A DNA stretch of 64,000 nt from Crossaster papposus (lineage: Eukaryota; Echinodermata; Asteroidea; Velatida; Solasteridae). The stretch's first letter is position 1. The number at the start of each line of letters is the position of its first letter. Positions 42,880-53,636 of this stretch are shown here, piece after piece. The notes beneath the pieces were generated by a model, which was not told the origin of the DNA, made no database searches, and worked only from the letters and a program-made list of their open reading frames with translations. The stretch spans positions 62,001-126,000 of the forward strand of contig JBAIAA010000697.1 of the NCBI GenBank assembly GCA_037893245.1, in the 5' to 3' direction. The position numbers and the translations under genes are program-made.

Positions 42880-43800
42880 GACTTGCGAGGACTTGTGAGG
42901 TTTGCGAGGACCTGTGAGGTTTGGGAGGACCTGTGAGGTTTGTGAGGACCTGTGAGGTTTGCGAGGACCTGTGAGGTTTGCGAGGACTTGTGGAGGTTTG
43001 CGAGGACTTGTGAAGGTTTGCAAGGACTTGTGAGGTTTGCGAGGACTTGTGAGGACTTGCAAGGACTTGCAAGGACTTGCGAGGACTTGCGAGGACTTGC
43101 GAGGACTTGCGAGGACTTGCGAGGACTTGTGAGGACTTGTGAGGACTTGTGAGGACTTGCGAGGACTTGTAATGACTTGCAAGGACTTGCGAGGACTTGT
43201 AATGACTTGCAAGGACTTGCGAGGACTTGCGAGGACTTGCGAGGACTTGTGAGGACTTGCGAGGACTTGCGAGGACTTGCGAGGACTTGCGAGGACTTGC
43301 GAGGACTTGCAAGGACTTGCGAGGACTTGCAAGGACTTGCGAGGACTTGCGAGGACTTGTAATGACTTGCAAGGACTTGCGAGGACTTGCGAGGACTTGC
43401 GAGGACTTGTGAGGACTTGCGAGGACTTGCGAGGACTTGCGAGGACTTGCGAGGACTTGCGAGGACTTGCGAGGACTTGTGAGGACTTGTAATGACTTGC
43501 AAGGACTTGCGAGGACTTGTAATGACTTGCGAGGACTTGTAATGACTTGCAAGGACTTGTGAGGACTTGCGAGGACTTGTGAGGACTTGCGAGGACTTGC
43601 GAGGACTTGCGAGGACTTGCGAGGACTTGCGAGGACTTGCAAGGACTTGCGAGGACTTGCGAGGACTTGCAAGGACTTGCGAGGACTTGCGAGGACTTGC
43701 GAGGACTTGCGAGGACTTGCGAGGACTTGCAAGGACTTGTGAGGACTTGCGAGGACTTGTAAGGACTTGTAAGGACTTGCGAGGTTTGCGAGAACTTGCC
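42880..43800. repeat. 10-bp minisatellite, about 90 copies
   Basis: Unit gaggacttgc/gaggacttgt, with aatgacttgc variants. Shares core GGACTTG with the arrays at 36-39 kb and, inverted, 11.6 kb. ORFs up to 358 codons are artefacts. Confidence 0.96.
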
Positions 43801-43860
43801 AAGACAGGTAAGGTTTGTGCGGATTTAAAATGGCTTGTGAGGAGTTGTGAGTGACTTGCA

Positions 43861-44315
43861 AGAACTTGATCAAAAATTTACAAATTGTGCATGTACTAAG
43901 TCTGCTAAATTCACAGAAAGGAAAGTCCATAGATACAAATGACTCAACAAATACTACACACCATTCATGGAAAGTATGTTTGTGTTAATTAAACAATCTT
44001 AGTTTACTGCAGAATTATTTATTGTGGGTAGATTGGTGTTGCCAAAAAAAAGCAGATTTTGCAATTCTTTTTTCAGATTGGACAAACAAAAAGTGAATCT
44101 GTATTTCTGGTTATTGCTTAGCCATAAATTTAGAGAGTAAGTTTATATTTTTACTTATGCCAGTTGGTATTATGTATTTGATCGCGATGTTGGTTATGTC
44201 AAATTATGTTATTTTTTTGTTGTTTTTGGTGTGTTTTTTTACACGCTGGCCCTTCCTAGATTGACTCGGTTTCTGTACGGTGTAACATTTTCCTGGGAAT
44301 GTTTGTTTCCAGTAT
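43861..44315. other. intergenic, nothing recognised
   Basis: AT-rich, no features recognised. Confidence 0.5.
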
Positions 44316-44735
44316 TTGAATCTATACTTTTTTCAATTAATATTTGTTGGACAGCCCACAGCGTCAGCTTTCATTTGGTATATAACAGAGTTCCGTAGCC
44401 CCTCCCGTTCTGGAGATATGACATGTTTGCGAAGGTTCCTTGAAGTTCAAATTACACAACTGAGAAAACGGACTTTGAAATACCCGGCTGTGTTGTAAAA
44501 CAACGGAACGATGCACACAAAATGGTAGTTTTTTTTCTCCACTTTATTCATCAAAATCAACATTTCTTTGAATGAAACCTTAAACTGTAGGTATTAAAGA
44601 TGTCATTCATAACAACAAATTTAAATCACATTTGGACAAAATGTTCACCCTCTCAACGTTGAGCGGGTAATCACATGATAATGCACAGCGCGACTTAATA
44701 CCCCTTTTTTGTGGAACGAACGGTCACATTTGTTA
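44316..44735. mobile_element. AGCCGG MITE, inverted copy
   Basis: cagctttcatttggtatata, cccctcccgttctggagata, cgcgacttaataccccttt and cgaacggtcacat mirror the 25,986-26,400 copy. Confidence 0.82.
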
Positions 44736-45558
44736 CGTCAAAAATTGTTCCTCTTCCAAACTTCATAAACAAAACAAAACCTTTTTTTGGCTTGAAATAT
44801 TGGTGTAGAATTGCTGGCCGAATTAAGACGGAATATATGAGAAACATTATGATCCGGACAAAAGGACTCTGAAGTATCAATTTTTTAGGGGGTATAAAGT
44901 AAACAAAAAAAGGCTTTCAAAACGAGAAATAAACACAGAAAGCAAAACAAATTAAAAATGCCAACCTTCACGTGTAGATGAATATTGTGGGCGTTATACA
45001 ACAGAAATTCTTGGTGAAATTAGCACTGTTTTGCTTTTATCACGTAGAAACGGTGTCCAGTAATTGAGACAATATATTGGGCTAATAGTTTGAAAACTGG
45101 TATTATGTTTGCATGTAAATATTTACAAGGTTTAAAGGTCTAGTTAATGTTGGTTGCATTGTTGAATTGGTGCCAAGTTGCGTATAAACAGGGCATAATC
45201 GCTGGATGATTAATTATACAAAGACAATTGTAATATATATTTTTAAAGATCAATGTTGCATGTACAATTTGGAATTCGAAGAGAATTTAATATTTGAATA
45301 TTAGGAATAATATCGTATAATGAGAAATGTTACTGTATGTTATGATGAAAATCACGAATTGTTGGCGGTGTATAATTACGTGGTGCACAAATATAAGCCT
45401 TTAGCACTCGGGTTGATCGGAATGGCAATGCTTTGAGATGCTTTGGGGAAAAGACCGGGCGTGCATTAGTTAATCAACTAGAATCGGCACTTTGGGCGTT
45501 AATACAAATTTAGACAAAAAACGGTTACAGAATTCATCTAGTTTAAAATGTAATCAAA
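44736..45558. other. intergenic, nothing recognised
   Basis: AT-rich, no recognised repeat or gene. Confidence 0.5.
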
Positions 45559-46035
45559 GAGCAAGTTCGCGCGCGAACTATAGCTAACCATAGTTCGACT
45601 AACATCAGTCGGACGCAGGATGGTTGGACTATCTAGTCGACTATTTGGAACCAGACCCCAGGGCACGGTTGCCGCTGGTTGACAGTAGCCTCTTTCCATA
45701 AGAAAACATGGAGAGAACCAGTGACGTGGAAAATGTAATGTCAGTAGTCGGACGGAGGGAAAGGCAGTAACGTTAAGTGAAAATCTGGCAGGCGTAATGT
45801 AATTTGTTTCTTGTTTTGGGACCAACATGACTAACGTTATGTCTTATCCTACTTATATGCGTGGGAGAATAGTGCTAATACCCATCTCATTCATGTCGCA
45901 AATGTACACAAAGCGGTTGCCACCTTTTCAACAATAGTTTGACTAGAGCCGTTCGAGCGAACTGCATTTGAGCATGCGCATTGGTAAACCAGAGACTGAC
46001 TAATGGTTAACTATAGTTCGCGCCCGAACTTACTC
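45559..46035 (-). mobile_element. CAAGTTCG fold-back MITE
   Basis: gagcaagttcgcgcgcgaac to gttcgcgcccgaacttactc; same interior as 27,091 in the opposite orientation. Confidence 0.9.
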
Positions 46036-46314
46036 AAAGATGCATGGTTTGTGTATTTTAGGGGTACATTTTGGATTCCTCTTTTAAGTATGATGTTCTT
46101 GGACCAAATTTCCACCAGCAGAATAGTTCAACAACCTGGCACCGTCTCTACATTGTTCATGAAAGTCCTAAAACATAAGGTATCGAACACATGCAACATA
46201 AGTGAATAGGCTGGCACTTGAAACGACCAGCTCAAGCAATTGATAGGCGCATAAGTGCCAAGGGTGCCAGACGAACACCGTAACGATCGGGCCATGGTTT
46301 CTAAGGCCGTGTCC

Positions 46315-46770
46315 GAAACGAGTGTCTAGAGCTACGGTCTACGTCTACAGCTACGTCTACGTAGGCGCTAAGGCAAATGGAATTCGGACGCGGCTACGGT
46401 AGAGCCCAAGGCTAGTTATTGTTTGCACAATTACAATGTAAAAATTTACAACAATTATCGTCTGCTAGATGTTACGCAATGTTCGTTTACAGCCGGTCGA
46501 AATACCTGATGATATTGACGTATTTGTCGGTCTGTTCGTTTCAATTCAATGCACTATTATTGAAAAGTAAACGAAAATTTGCTCCAAAATTAACGTTAGT
46601 GCTTCTGCCATTTTGTTTTGCCTGAGCTAGACAACTTCTGTTACGGCTAGATTTTTGTGACGTTGTAGCCGTAGCTGTAGCTCTAGATGGCATTTCGGAC
46701 AGCGCTACAAAATGGCCGACGCAGACAATAGCCGTAGCTGTAGCTCTAGACACTCGTTTCAGACACGGCC
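46315..46770. mobile_element. Harbinger-like MITE with TAA target duplication
   Basis: Ends ggccgtgtccgaaacgagtg + tctagagctacgg and its inverse, flanked by TAA (46,312-46,314 and 46,771-46,773). A 3-bp TWA duplication with GGCC-type ends is typical of PIF/Harbinger. No transposase. Confidence 0.82.
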
Positions 46771-46924
46771 TAAATTCGGTACCTTGTGGAGACCTGAACA
46801 CAATGGGGACAACGGGAGTCAAAAGGTCTCCACAAAGAGATTTATGGATTTTACAGAAAGAACTAGAGTTAGTGTTCAGCAGGCATGAGATATTTCAAAC
46901 TTTTATCTGAATTCGGACTTCTTA

Positions 46925-47484
46925 GATTTAAAACAAAATATAGTTCAATTTTTTGAAACAATTACAGGATATCTAGCGCGATAATTTTGCTGGATGCCTA
47001 GAATCATTAGTTACTTTAAAGGGATCGTACACGTTTGGTAATTGGAACCCATTGTTTGTTTCAATCCTATATAGTTATAGATATATACCATAAAACTAAC
47101 CTGTAAAAATTTCATTTCAAAAGGTGGTACCGATTTTGAGATATTGCCGAAAATCTGGAGCGGTTTAATATGTCCACGCGGAAAGAATAATCTCCATTGG
47201 AATACACGCTCTGAGAAACGTCACTGCAGTAACGCTTCTCAGATTCAAATTTTTGGGGATAAAAAGTGATATCTTTTTCCATAACCGCAGTACTTGGAAG
47301 TGAAAAGTTTCTAAAAATGCATTATACTATCCAAAGCTGCTGTACTTCTTACCAAGTAAGTTTTTATTGCCATTTTTGAAGTAATTACCAAACGTATACG
47401 ATCCCTTTAAAATAAGTCGGATATTTCTTAATAATTCTGGAGTGAAAAATCTGTAAAAAATCTGCAAGTGATGTATTTTACCTT
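46925..47484. mobile_element. GTAGGATACACC MITE relic hosting another MITE
   Basis: acaggatatctagcgcgata + attttgctggatgcctag, then the 47,015-47,410 element, then tcggatatttcttaataatt and gatgtattttacctttg. Left end missing. Confidence 0.75.
47015..47410. mobile_element. GGGATCGTATACG MITE, intact
   Basis: tttaaagggatcgtacacgt to cgtatacgatccctttaa, inverted relative to 28,062. Confidence 0.92.
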
Positions 47485-48533
47485 TGAATTGGACCAACGG
47501 TGGTAAAGTGTGTTTTTTATCTGTGAACGAAAAGTTAGTTTTTTTTCAAAACTGTCATTGGCCTGGCACGCCAAAAAAACAACTTGTTACGTGTGATGCA
47601 AATTGCAATTCCTGTGTACCACGAAAATGGTGATTACATTTAATATTCCAAAAACAAAAGGTCAAAGTTCAGAGAGGTGAAACCGTGACTGTGTTGTGGT
47701 GTTTATGTGTAAGCTGTACAAAATAACAAAAATTGTATTAAATCAACATTTTATTAGCTGTTATCAAAGACTAAATCTGTAATATATTGCACTTCAAAAA
47801 CAAAGCCTGTAAACAAAATAGAGTTGTACAAATTAAAGAGATTTATTTCCGTTAGGCAGATGTAGCGCAATATGCTTATTTATTTTGCTAAAAAGTTAAG
47901 ATATTTGTTCAAAAATACTTTATTAAAGATTATTTCGGGTAAATGTTTCTTTATCGTAGTAATTATCGCACATTTCTTTAGTTTTCTTTAAAGGTGCACG
48001 ACTTGAGGCTTTATGTGTATAAATAAGTTGCATTTCGCAGAATCTCCGGGTAAGTTAATGTTTAGGGCCTACAAGTTTCATTTTTACTTTTTGTCTGCGT
48101 TGTCGACGAATTGGAACTCGTCAAAATCTTTGCTTTTTTTGTTATTGCTATTTATTCCCGTGTTTCTAGAGATACAATTTATGTGCAATTTAAAGCTGTA
48201 TTAATCTCCTTGTGAGTTAAACATTTTTTGTTTTGTTGAATGATACAATCACGTTCGAGGTAATTTGGAACCGATGATTCGACTGCAATAAATTTGTGCA
48301 GTGTGAAGTTAGTTTCTCTTTGGTTGACACTGTTTTAATAGCGTGAGTAATTTGTTCTCCTCGAAAGAATTCGTTCATAATACCCTGTATGTTCTGGGGA
48401 ATTAAGTGTTCTTTTCCCAACACAAACATGCCATTCATGAAAGATATTAAATGGTGCGTTATACAAGGAATGGGGTAAGCATTCAAAGCGAACATGGTCA
48501 TTTCAACAACAAAAATACAAAATCACATTCTAA
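47485..48533. other. intergenic, nothing recognised
   Basis: A 94-codon minus-strand ORF (48,501-48,217) has ordinary composition but no recognisable motif; not called as a gene. Confidence 0.5.
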
Positions 48534-48865
48534 TGCTGCGTTCCAATCGCGTCGTGTTTATCGTGTACACGAGTTCACGAGTTGTATAATGGCGTTCTAA
48601 TCGCCAGGTAACTCGTGTTCACCAGTGGTGAACTCGAGGTGGATTTTTGTTCTCTCCATGTTCACGACTTCATAAACGAATGAAATACTCGCGCATGCGT
48701 GTTGGTTCACGTATGAGTTCTTGCGCGATAAAGAATGTCCTTACCGCACGACTAACTCGACTGTGCGCGTGCGTCTTGGTGAGTAGCGTTTGGAAAGCAA
48801 CCTACTCGTGAACATGGAGAAATTCACGGTGAACACGATAAACACGACGCGATTGGAACGCAGCA
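48534..48865. mobile_element. CTGCGTTCCAATCG MITE
   Basis: tgctgcgttccaatcgcgtc + gtgtttatcgtg and its inverse ending 48,865; 332 bp. Confidence 0.88.
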
Positions 48866-49027
48866 AAATGCTCCTTAAAGCTTCCCGGCCGAATATCTCT
48901 CAGACTCCTAAATGGGTTGGGACGCTAAAACGAAGTACTTGGGATTTAAAACATCGACGATGTCAAACCAGATTCGTTCCTTGTTTGTGCCTCATGTCTA
49001 CGGAGGGTTAATAAATTTAAACACAGC

Positions 49028-49267
49028 GTGGACGCACAACAACAACTGCAGTCAGACTTTTTTCTGACTCTTGTCCGAAAACTAAACTGTGGAACTTCAA
49101 GATCACCACGAGTTAATCGGTTAAAGCGAATGTCAGAAGATCAGGGGACGCCCGGACGAGTAAAGATTGGGGAGAAACTACCGAAGGCGCACGCTCGTCA
49201 CGGTGATGGCCGCAAGAAAACTATGCTAGAAATGTACTCTCCTTTATCAGGAGAAGCTGTAAGCTAA
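49028..49267 (+). CDS. hypothetical ORF, 79 codons
   Basis: MDAQQQLQSDFFLTLVRKLN then a basic stretch (SPRVNRLKRMSEDQGTPGRV) and HARHGDGRKKTMLEMYSPLS. The region 48,890-49,267 is more GC-rich than its surroundings and has protein-like codon use, but no family is recognised and stops lie just upstream. It could be an exon of a neighbouring gene or a decayed element ORF. Confidence 0.25.
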   Translation: MDAQQQLQSDFFLTLVRKLNCGTSRSPRVNRLKRMSEDQGTPGRVKIGEKLPKAHARHGDGRKKTMLEMYSPLSGEAVS

Positions 49268-49302
49268 ACGTTCATTTCATTTTTCCCTTGACTTTATTCT
49301 TT

Positions 49303-49734
49303 AACCCTCTTATGGTTTTACCTTTCAAAATCTGCTTAATGGGAAAAATGGCTATACATAAGTATGAACCTTTCAAAACGCTCCAGAATTTGTTGCTACT
49401 GCACTACTACACGTACCTTTCAAAACCTTTTGAAAGGTAATTTTGTTTTTCACAAAAGTTTGTTCAGAGAGTTGTTTTACCTTTCGAAATCTTTCATAGG
49501 TTCCTTTTGTCAGACAGTTTTTTCACCTTTCAAAACCCTTCAGTCCAGAAATTTGAAAAGTATTGTTTTTCTCACACCAGTTTGTTCAGTGAGTTGTTTT
49601 ACCTTTCAAAATTTTTCATAGGTTCCTTTTGTCAGACAGCTTTCTCACCTTTCAAAACCCTTTAGTCCAGGAAACTTGAAAGGTTTGGAAAGGTCTGACA
49701 GCTCTATGGTAACTGCACTATATATAGGAGGGTT
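49303..49734 (-). mobile_element. TTAA|CCCTCCTATA MITE, short copy
   Basis: ttaaccctcttatggtttta to ctatatataggagggttaa; two to three of the ~119-bp units. TTAA at both edges. Confidence 0.88.
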
Positions 49735-50041
49735 AAAAAGGCCCCTCAAAATCACCTTGGTTTTATTGAGGCAGCGGCTGGGCGAGTTAATAAAGTACTC
49801 AGAAAAAATGTGTTTGGAGGTAGACCGTGCAGCAGTATGGAAGTAATTAAACCACCCATTAATATTTTTTTCTTCAGTTTTCCCCACTGTGCCCAGTCCA
49901 ATCTCATTTTGTCAGAACCCCTCGCATTTGTCATTTTTGTGTCGTCTGTATCACCCGATTTGACCCGATTGATTGATTTATATTTATTTGCAGTACGAAA
50001 CGTGACTTGCCGGGACTTTTTCTCTCTTTCTCTACCCTCAG

Positions 50042-50215
50042 ATTACGGTGAATGACGTGAACGATAACTGCCCCGTGGTGTCCAACAAAAGTCTGGCGTT
50101 CTTTCCACTGCCCGTTCTACAGCAAGATCCTCTGACCGAAGTTATAGCGACGGACGCTGACAGCGGACCCAACGGTCAGATCACGTACCACACATCGGCG
50201 ATCGCACAAACGCGA
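50042..50215 (+). CDS. cadherin-repeat exon, right end uncertain
   Basis: After a strong acceptor (ctctttctctaccctcag) the frame reads ITVNDVNDNCPVVSNKSLAF, then IATDADSGPNGQITYH. DVNDNCP is the inter-repeat calcium-binding motif of cadherins and DADSGPNGQITY the central one. The frame stays open to about 50,260, but from about 50,245 the DNA matches a MITE found at 6.2, 26.3 and 44.4 kb. The expected ~35 residues holding the LDRE motif are missing before the next exon. The end given is the first GT after cadherin-like sequence; a phase-correct donor would be at 50,256. Either an exon was lost or the repeat is broken. Confidence 0.8.
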
Positions 50216-50244
50216 GTTAGATGCATCGCCAAATGTGAAAGCGA

Positions 50245-50465
50245 ATTACATCTGTGGTTAGAAAGCCCACAATGTCAGCTTTCATTTGGTATATAATAGA
50301 GCTCCATAGCCCCTCCCGTTCTGGAGATATGACATGTTTACATATTGATTACTTCCTTGGAGTTCAAATTACAAAAACTGAGAAAACAGGCTTTGAAATA
50401 GCTGGCTCTGTTGTAGTACAACAGAACAATGCATACAACATTTTGGGTTTTGTCCGCTTTATTTA
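50245..50465. mobile_element. AGCCGG MITE fragment in cadherin exon region
   Basis: gtcagctttcatttggtata, cccctcccgttctggagata, tagctggctctgttgtagta. It sits where the middle of the cadherin repeat should be. Confidence 0.82.
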
Positions 50466-50515
50466 ATATTAAAAATTGCCTATCTGTAACATCCCAATGT
50501 TGGTTTGTATTCTAG

Positions 50516-50733
50516 CCCAATCGTCAACGACACGTTGGCAATTCTTCAGCTAACCATCACAGCCATCGATAACGGATCACCAGCCCGTGGTACGACGGTC
50601 AACATCACAGTGACTATTAGTGAAACTTGTCTGTACGATGCTACTAACGAACTAGTGGACGTCAACATTTACATCGACGTACCAGCCGGCGGTCTATATC
50701 TGAGGGTGCCTAGGTACTACGTCTATGAATATG
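50516..50733 (+). CDS. cadherin-repeat end plus following segment
   Basis: 218-nt exon, in phase 2, out phase 1. It encodes PIVNDTLAILQLTITAIDNG then SPARGTTVNITVTISETCL, the last two strands of a cadherin repeat (xLTITAxDNGSP). A 40-residue segment follows (DVNIYIDVPAGGLYLRVPRY, YVYEY) that I do not recognise, leading into the discoidin domain. Acceptor ttggtttgtattctag, donor ATG|gtaagt. Confidence 0.88.
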
Positions 50734-50807
50734 GTAAGTGCCACGTAAAACAGATAAGAATGGAAGTGTCGTGGTCGGGGGCATTGAATTCGTGGTGTGC
50801 GGGTAGT

Positions 50808-50947
50808 TCTGCAGCGAGCAAGGCTGGAAATATCAGGGTGTGCTACCAACAGATGTCGGCCTGAACCCGTCTCTGATCAAGGCTTGTGAAAAACACTCCC
50901 GCGCCTTGGCCCGGTCAATGTCAAAATAATCCTGACGCGAACTGGCT
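50808..50947 (+). mobile_element. degenerate TTAA-MITE relic
   Basis: gcagcgagcaaggctggaaa, ggtgtgctaccaacaga, ggcctgaacccgtctc, gacgcgaactggct. Confidence 0.75.
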
Positions 50948-51031
50948 ATACATACCACATGTTAGGCTCTCGACTAATAGAATGGCCAATTTGTCTCCGG
51001 TATTTATGAATATTACTTTGTCTTTGTATAG

Positions 51032-51172
51032 ATTGTAAAGATGCGCTAGGCGTACAGACTTCCGTCATTGAAGACAATATGATCTCTGCGTCTTCATTCT
51101 ACGACGGTGCGCACACACCAGACAGGGCAAGGCTTCACACAAACGGCAGTGCAGACGGCACAATTGGGTCTG
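51032..51172 (+). CDS. F5/8 type C (discoidin) domain, part 1
   Basis: 141-nt exon, phase 1 in and out. It encodes DCKDALGVQTSVIEDNMISA then SSFYDGAHTPDRARLHTNGS. The opening Cys, ALGV, and IxxxxISASSxY are the classic N-terminal signature of discoidin domains in coagulation factors, neuropilins and DDRs, which bind lipids, carbohydrates or proteins at the cell surface. Confidence 0.93.
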
Positions 51173-51765
51173 GTGAGTTTTAAAAGGGGCATTCTGCCCC
51201 CCAAAAGACCCCCAAAACATGTTTTTGGATTGGTTACTATAGCTCCCACATCCTTTTATAAGAAAATTGTTTTGATTTTTCTTCAATTTTTAAGTGAAAC
51301 GGGCATCTGTTGATATGCTTTAAAAAAAACATATTTGAGACGATGACAATTTTGCCTACACAAAATCCTGCGTTGTCGGAGAGTTTAGTTCGTCAGGTGC
51401 GAGTTGCTAAGTTGACAAAGTGTTGAAGCGACCTAACTACGAACATTTTAATATTAGATTTTTGCTGTTCACCGACGTCTATTTACACTGAGCATGATGT
51501 TGTTGAGGAAATCTTCTGAAGAAAGAAAACAAAATCACTGAATCGGATGGGACTTGAACTCACGACCTCTTGCTTTATAGTGCAGAGGTCTTACCACTTG
51601 ACCACTGGGGTTGGTTGGAATCTGATTAGCAGCGGGTACCGCAAGCAAATGTTATATAAGATAGAACCTTTGTTACTAATCAAGGTGATTTCATGAGCTT
51701 TTACACGCTGCTAAAAATACATCGGTGAACGGCAAAAACCAAAGATTGAATTTATTCCTCTTCAG
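51173..51765 (+). other. intron with a tRNA-like relic
   Basis: On the minus strand at 51,612-51,540, gtggtcaagtggtaagacct and gtgagttcaagtccc give A- and B-box sequence, but the acceptor arms do not pair, so it is a SINE head or tRNA relic. Rest unassigned. Confidence 0.5.
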
Positions 51766-51953
51766 GTTGGATAGCAAAAACAGCCGACACCGACCAGTGG
51801 TTGCAGATCGACATGAGGGCAATTACTATCTTCTCTGGCGTCAAGACCCAGGGTGTTGGAGACGTAGAAGCCTGGATCGTAACTTACTATGTGGAATACT
51901 CCAACGACAGCGGTGTGTGGCACCGCATACGGAATCAAGATAGCGCCGATCAG
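51766..51953 (+). CDS. F5/8 type C (discoidin) domain, part 2
   Basis: 188-nt exon, in phase 1, out phase 0. It encodes GWIAKTADTDQWLQIDMRAI, TIFSGVKTQGVGDVEAWIVT and YYVEYSNDSGVWHRI. W...DQWLQIDM, VKTQG and Y.VEYSND are the central strands of the fold. Acceptor tattcctcttcag, donor CAG|gtaaaa. Confidence 0.95.
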
Positions 51954-53423
51954 GTAAAATAACATTGTACCGGGAGTTACGGCGCGCTGTCGGACAACTA
52001 AAGAAACGATTAACTCTAAATATAAGAACAGGCATTTCTCTGTTGGAAAGGGTGCAGTATGTATTTTAACGGGTGCCCCAAATGAAGCCACAACAGACAG
52101 TTGATACAAACTACAAAAAAAAAAAATCCAGTCGTACAAACAAAATGTATATTATTGTAATATATTAACTGGGGAAGTTGAATTTTTAAATACCGAAATA
52201 AACAACAAAATAACAGTCACAATTGGGACACGCATTCAGTACTAATACTATCACTACAGTTTTGCTATGCATGTTAAACTTTTAACACACAAAATGAACC
52301 CCATACAAGCTTAGAGTTAGTTACTCCTAGCTATAAACAATTTATTAACGTGTTGTACCCCTAGTGCGAGATGTTTTTTTTCAACATACCTTTTAATTCA
52401 TCTACAATAACCTTCAAGTAGAAAAAACATGCATGGTTCAATTTTGTGGTCGGTTTATATAAGCAGAGGTTTGTACAATAAATCTTGATATGCTTGCTAT
52501 AATAAATAAAGTAAAAGACATACAAGTATCTTACATCAAATGGTAACAACTCGACGAACAGTAGTAACTTATAAATCATACAGCCACCATCTTGGTAGCA
52601 AACTTATACACAATAAATAACCACTGCCCAGCAAGCCTGTGTGTCCCCAGCCACACTTGGAACAGAAATGATCTGGTGAGCTCTTGCACCCATGTCTTTT
52701 ATAGAGGCTTGTTGCCTGTGCAGTCACCCATAAACGGGCGACTGTTTTCTAGTGAAAGACCCAGGGATTTAAATAAAAGTAAAAGTATGTGAAAGCCCAG
52801 GCAGTCACCCAATAACAGGCGACTGCATTTTAATTGGTACTTTCCGGGAATTAGGAATTTAAATATCAATGTTAAAGCAAGCCTGATACCACAACCCAAA
52901 CAATGAACTGAATTTCTGACCCACAAACATGAATACTTCAGTTGACATTTGGCGGTCATTGTGTTTTTGGAATGTTGTGGTTTCTCATCAGGAATTCCTT
53001 TCAGGCTTTTAGGATGAAGGGGTGTGTTAGGTAACAATGGTCTAGAGTCCCTTGGTCTCATATTGCGCTGGGTTTAGTGTTACAATATAAACAATGTGCC
53101 ATCTGTTTGCATCTGTATTCAAATGTACCCGGCCATATGAGAATTACTTTGGGTTCTAAATTTCCAAATATGCTTCTCCGAGACACATCTTTGGAAATGA
53201 CATTTGTTTTGTTTTGCTTTCTTCAAAATGACAGCATGTCAGAAGGAATAATTTCACAAAGAATAATTTTACAAGGAGTTTAGATTCATTAATCTTTTTA
53301 CTTTTTAGATACATTTAGCTGCAAAAGTATCTTTATCCTTTTAATATTCGCTCTGTAAATTACTCCAATTCTAGACTTTTTATTGTTTCTAAATTGACTT
53401 TTTTTAAATTGTATTTCTGCCAG
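51954..53423 (+). other. intron, one short duplication
   Basis: At 52,718-52,870 a phrase (cagtcacccataaacgggcg / cagtcacccaataacaggcg) is duplicated with following ggatttaaat / ggaatttaaat. Otherwise nothing recognised. Confidence 0.5.
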
Positions 53424-53577
53424 CTTTTCACTGGTAACACGGATCGGGGCACCGTCTCCAGCGTATACTTTAATGAAGTCTACGCTCAGTATATCCGCAT
53501 TCTACCCCAGTCCTGGCACAATAAGATCGGGTTGAGGTTGGAGGTTATTGGCTGTACGACGGAAAGACAATTGCGAC
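53424..53577 (+). CDS. F5/8 type C (discoidin) domain, part 3
   Basis: 154-nt exon, in phase 0, out phase 1. It encodes LFTGNTDRGTVSSVYFNEVY, AQYIRILPQSWHNKIGLRLE and VIGCTTERQLR. Ends with IRILPxxWxxxIGLRLEVxGC, whose Cys pairs with the first Cys of the domain. The three exons together make one complete discoidin domain with no frame damage. The 34-bp minisatellite starts about 60 bp after the donor. Confidence 0.95.
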
Positions 53578-53636
53578 GTAAGTCTCATTTTGCTCTAATA
53601 TTGTTAGAAAATAACAACGTATAATCACAAATGTGT

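Noticed and set aside
48217-48501. 94-codon minus-strand ORF
   Set aside because: No recognisable motif, no splice or promoter context, AT-rich intergenic DNA.
49056-49116. Possible third KIF21 terminal exon reading KTKLWNFKITTS then stop, phase 2 after gcagtcag
   Set aside because: WD40-like KLWN and correct phase, but the upstream region has no polypyrimidine tract, the blade would carry extra residues, and it lies 7 kb past exon B. Kept only as a weak possibility.
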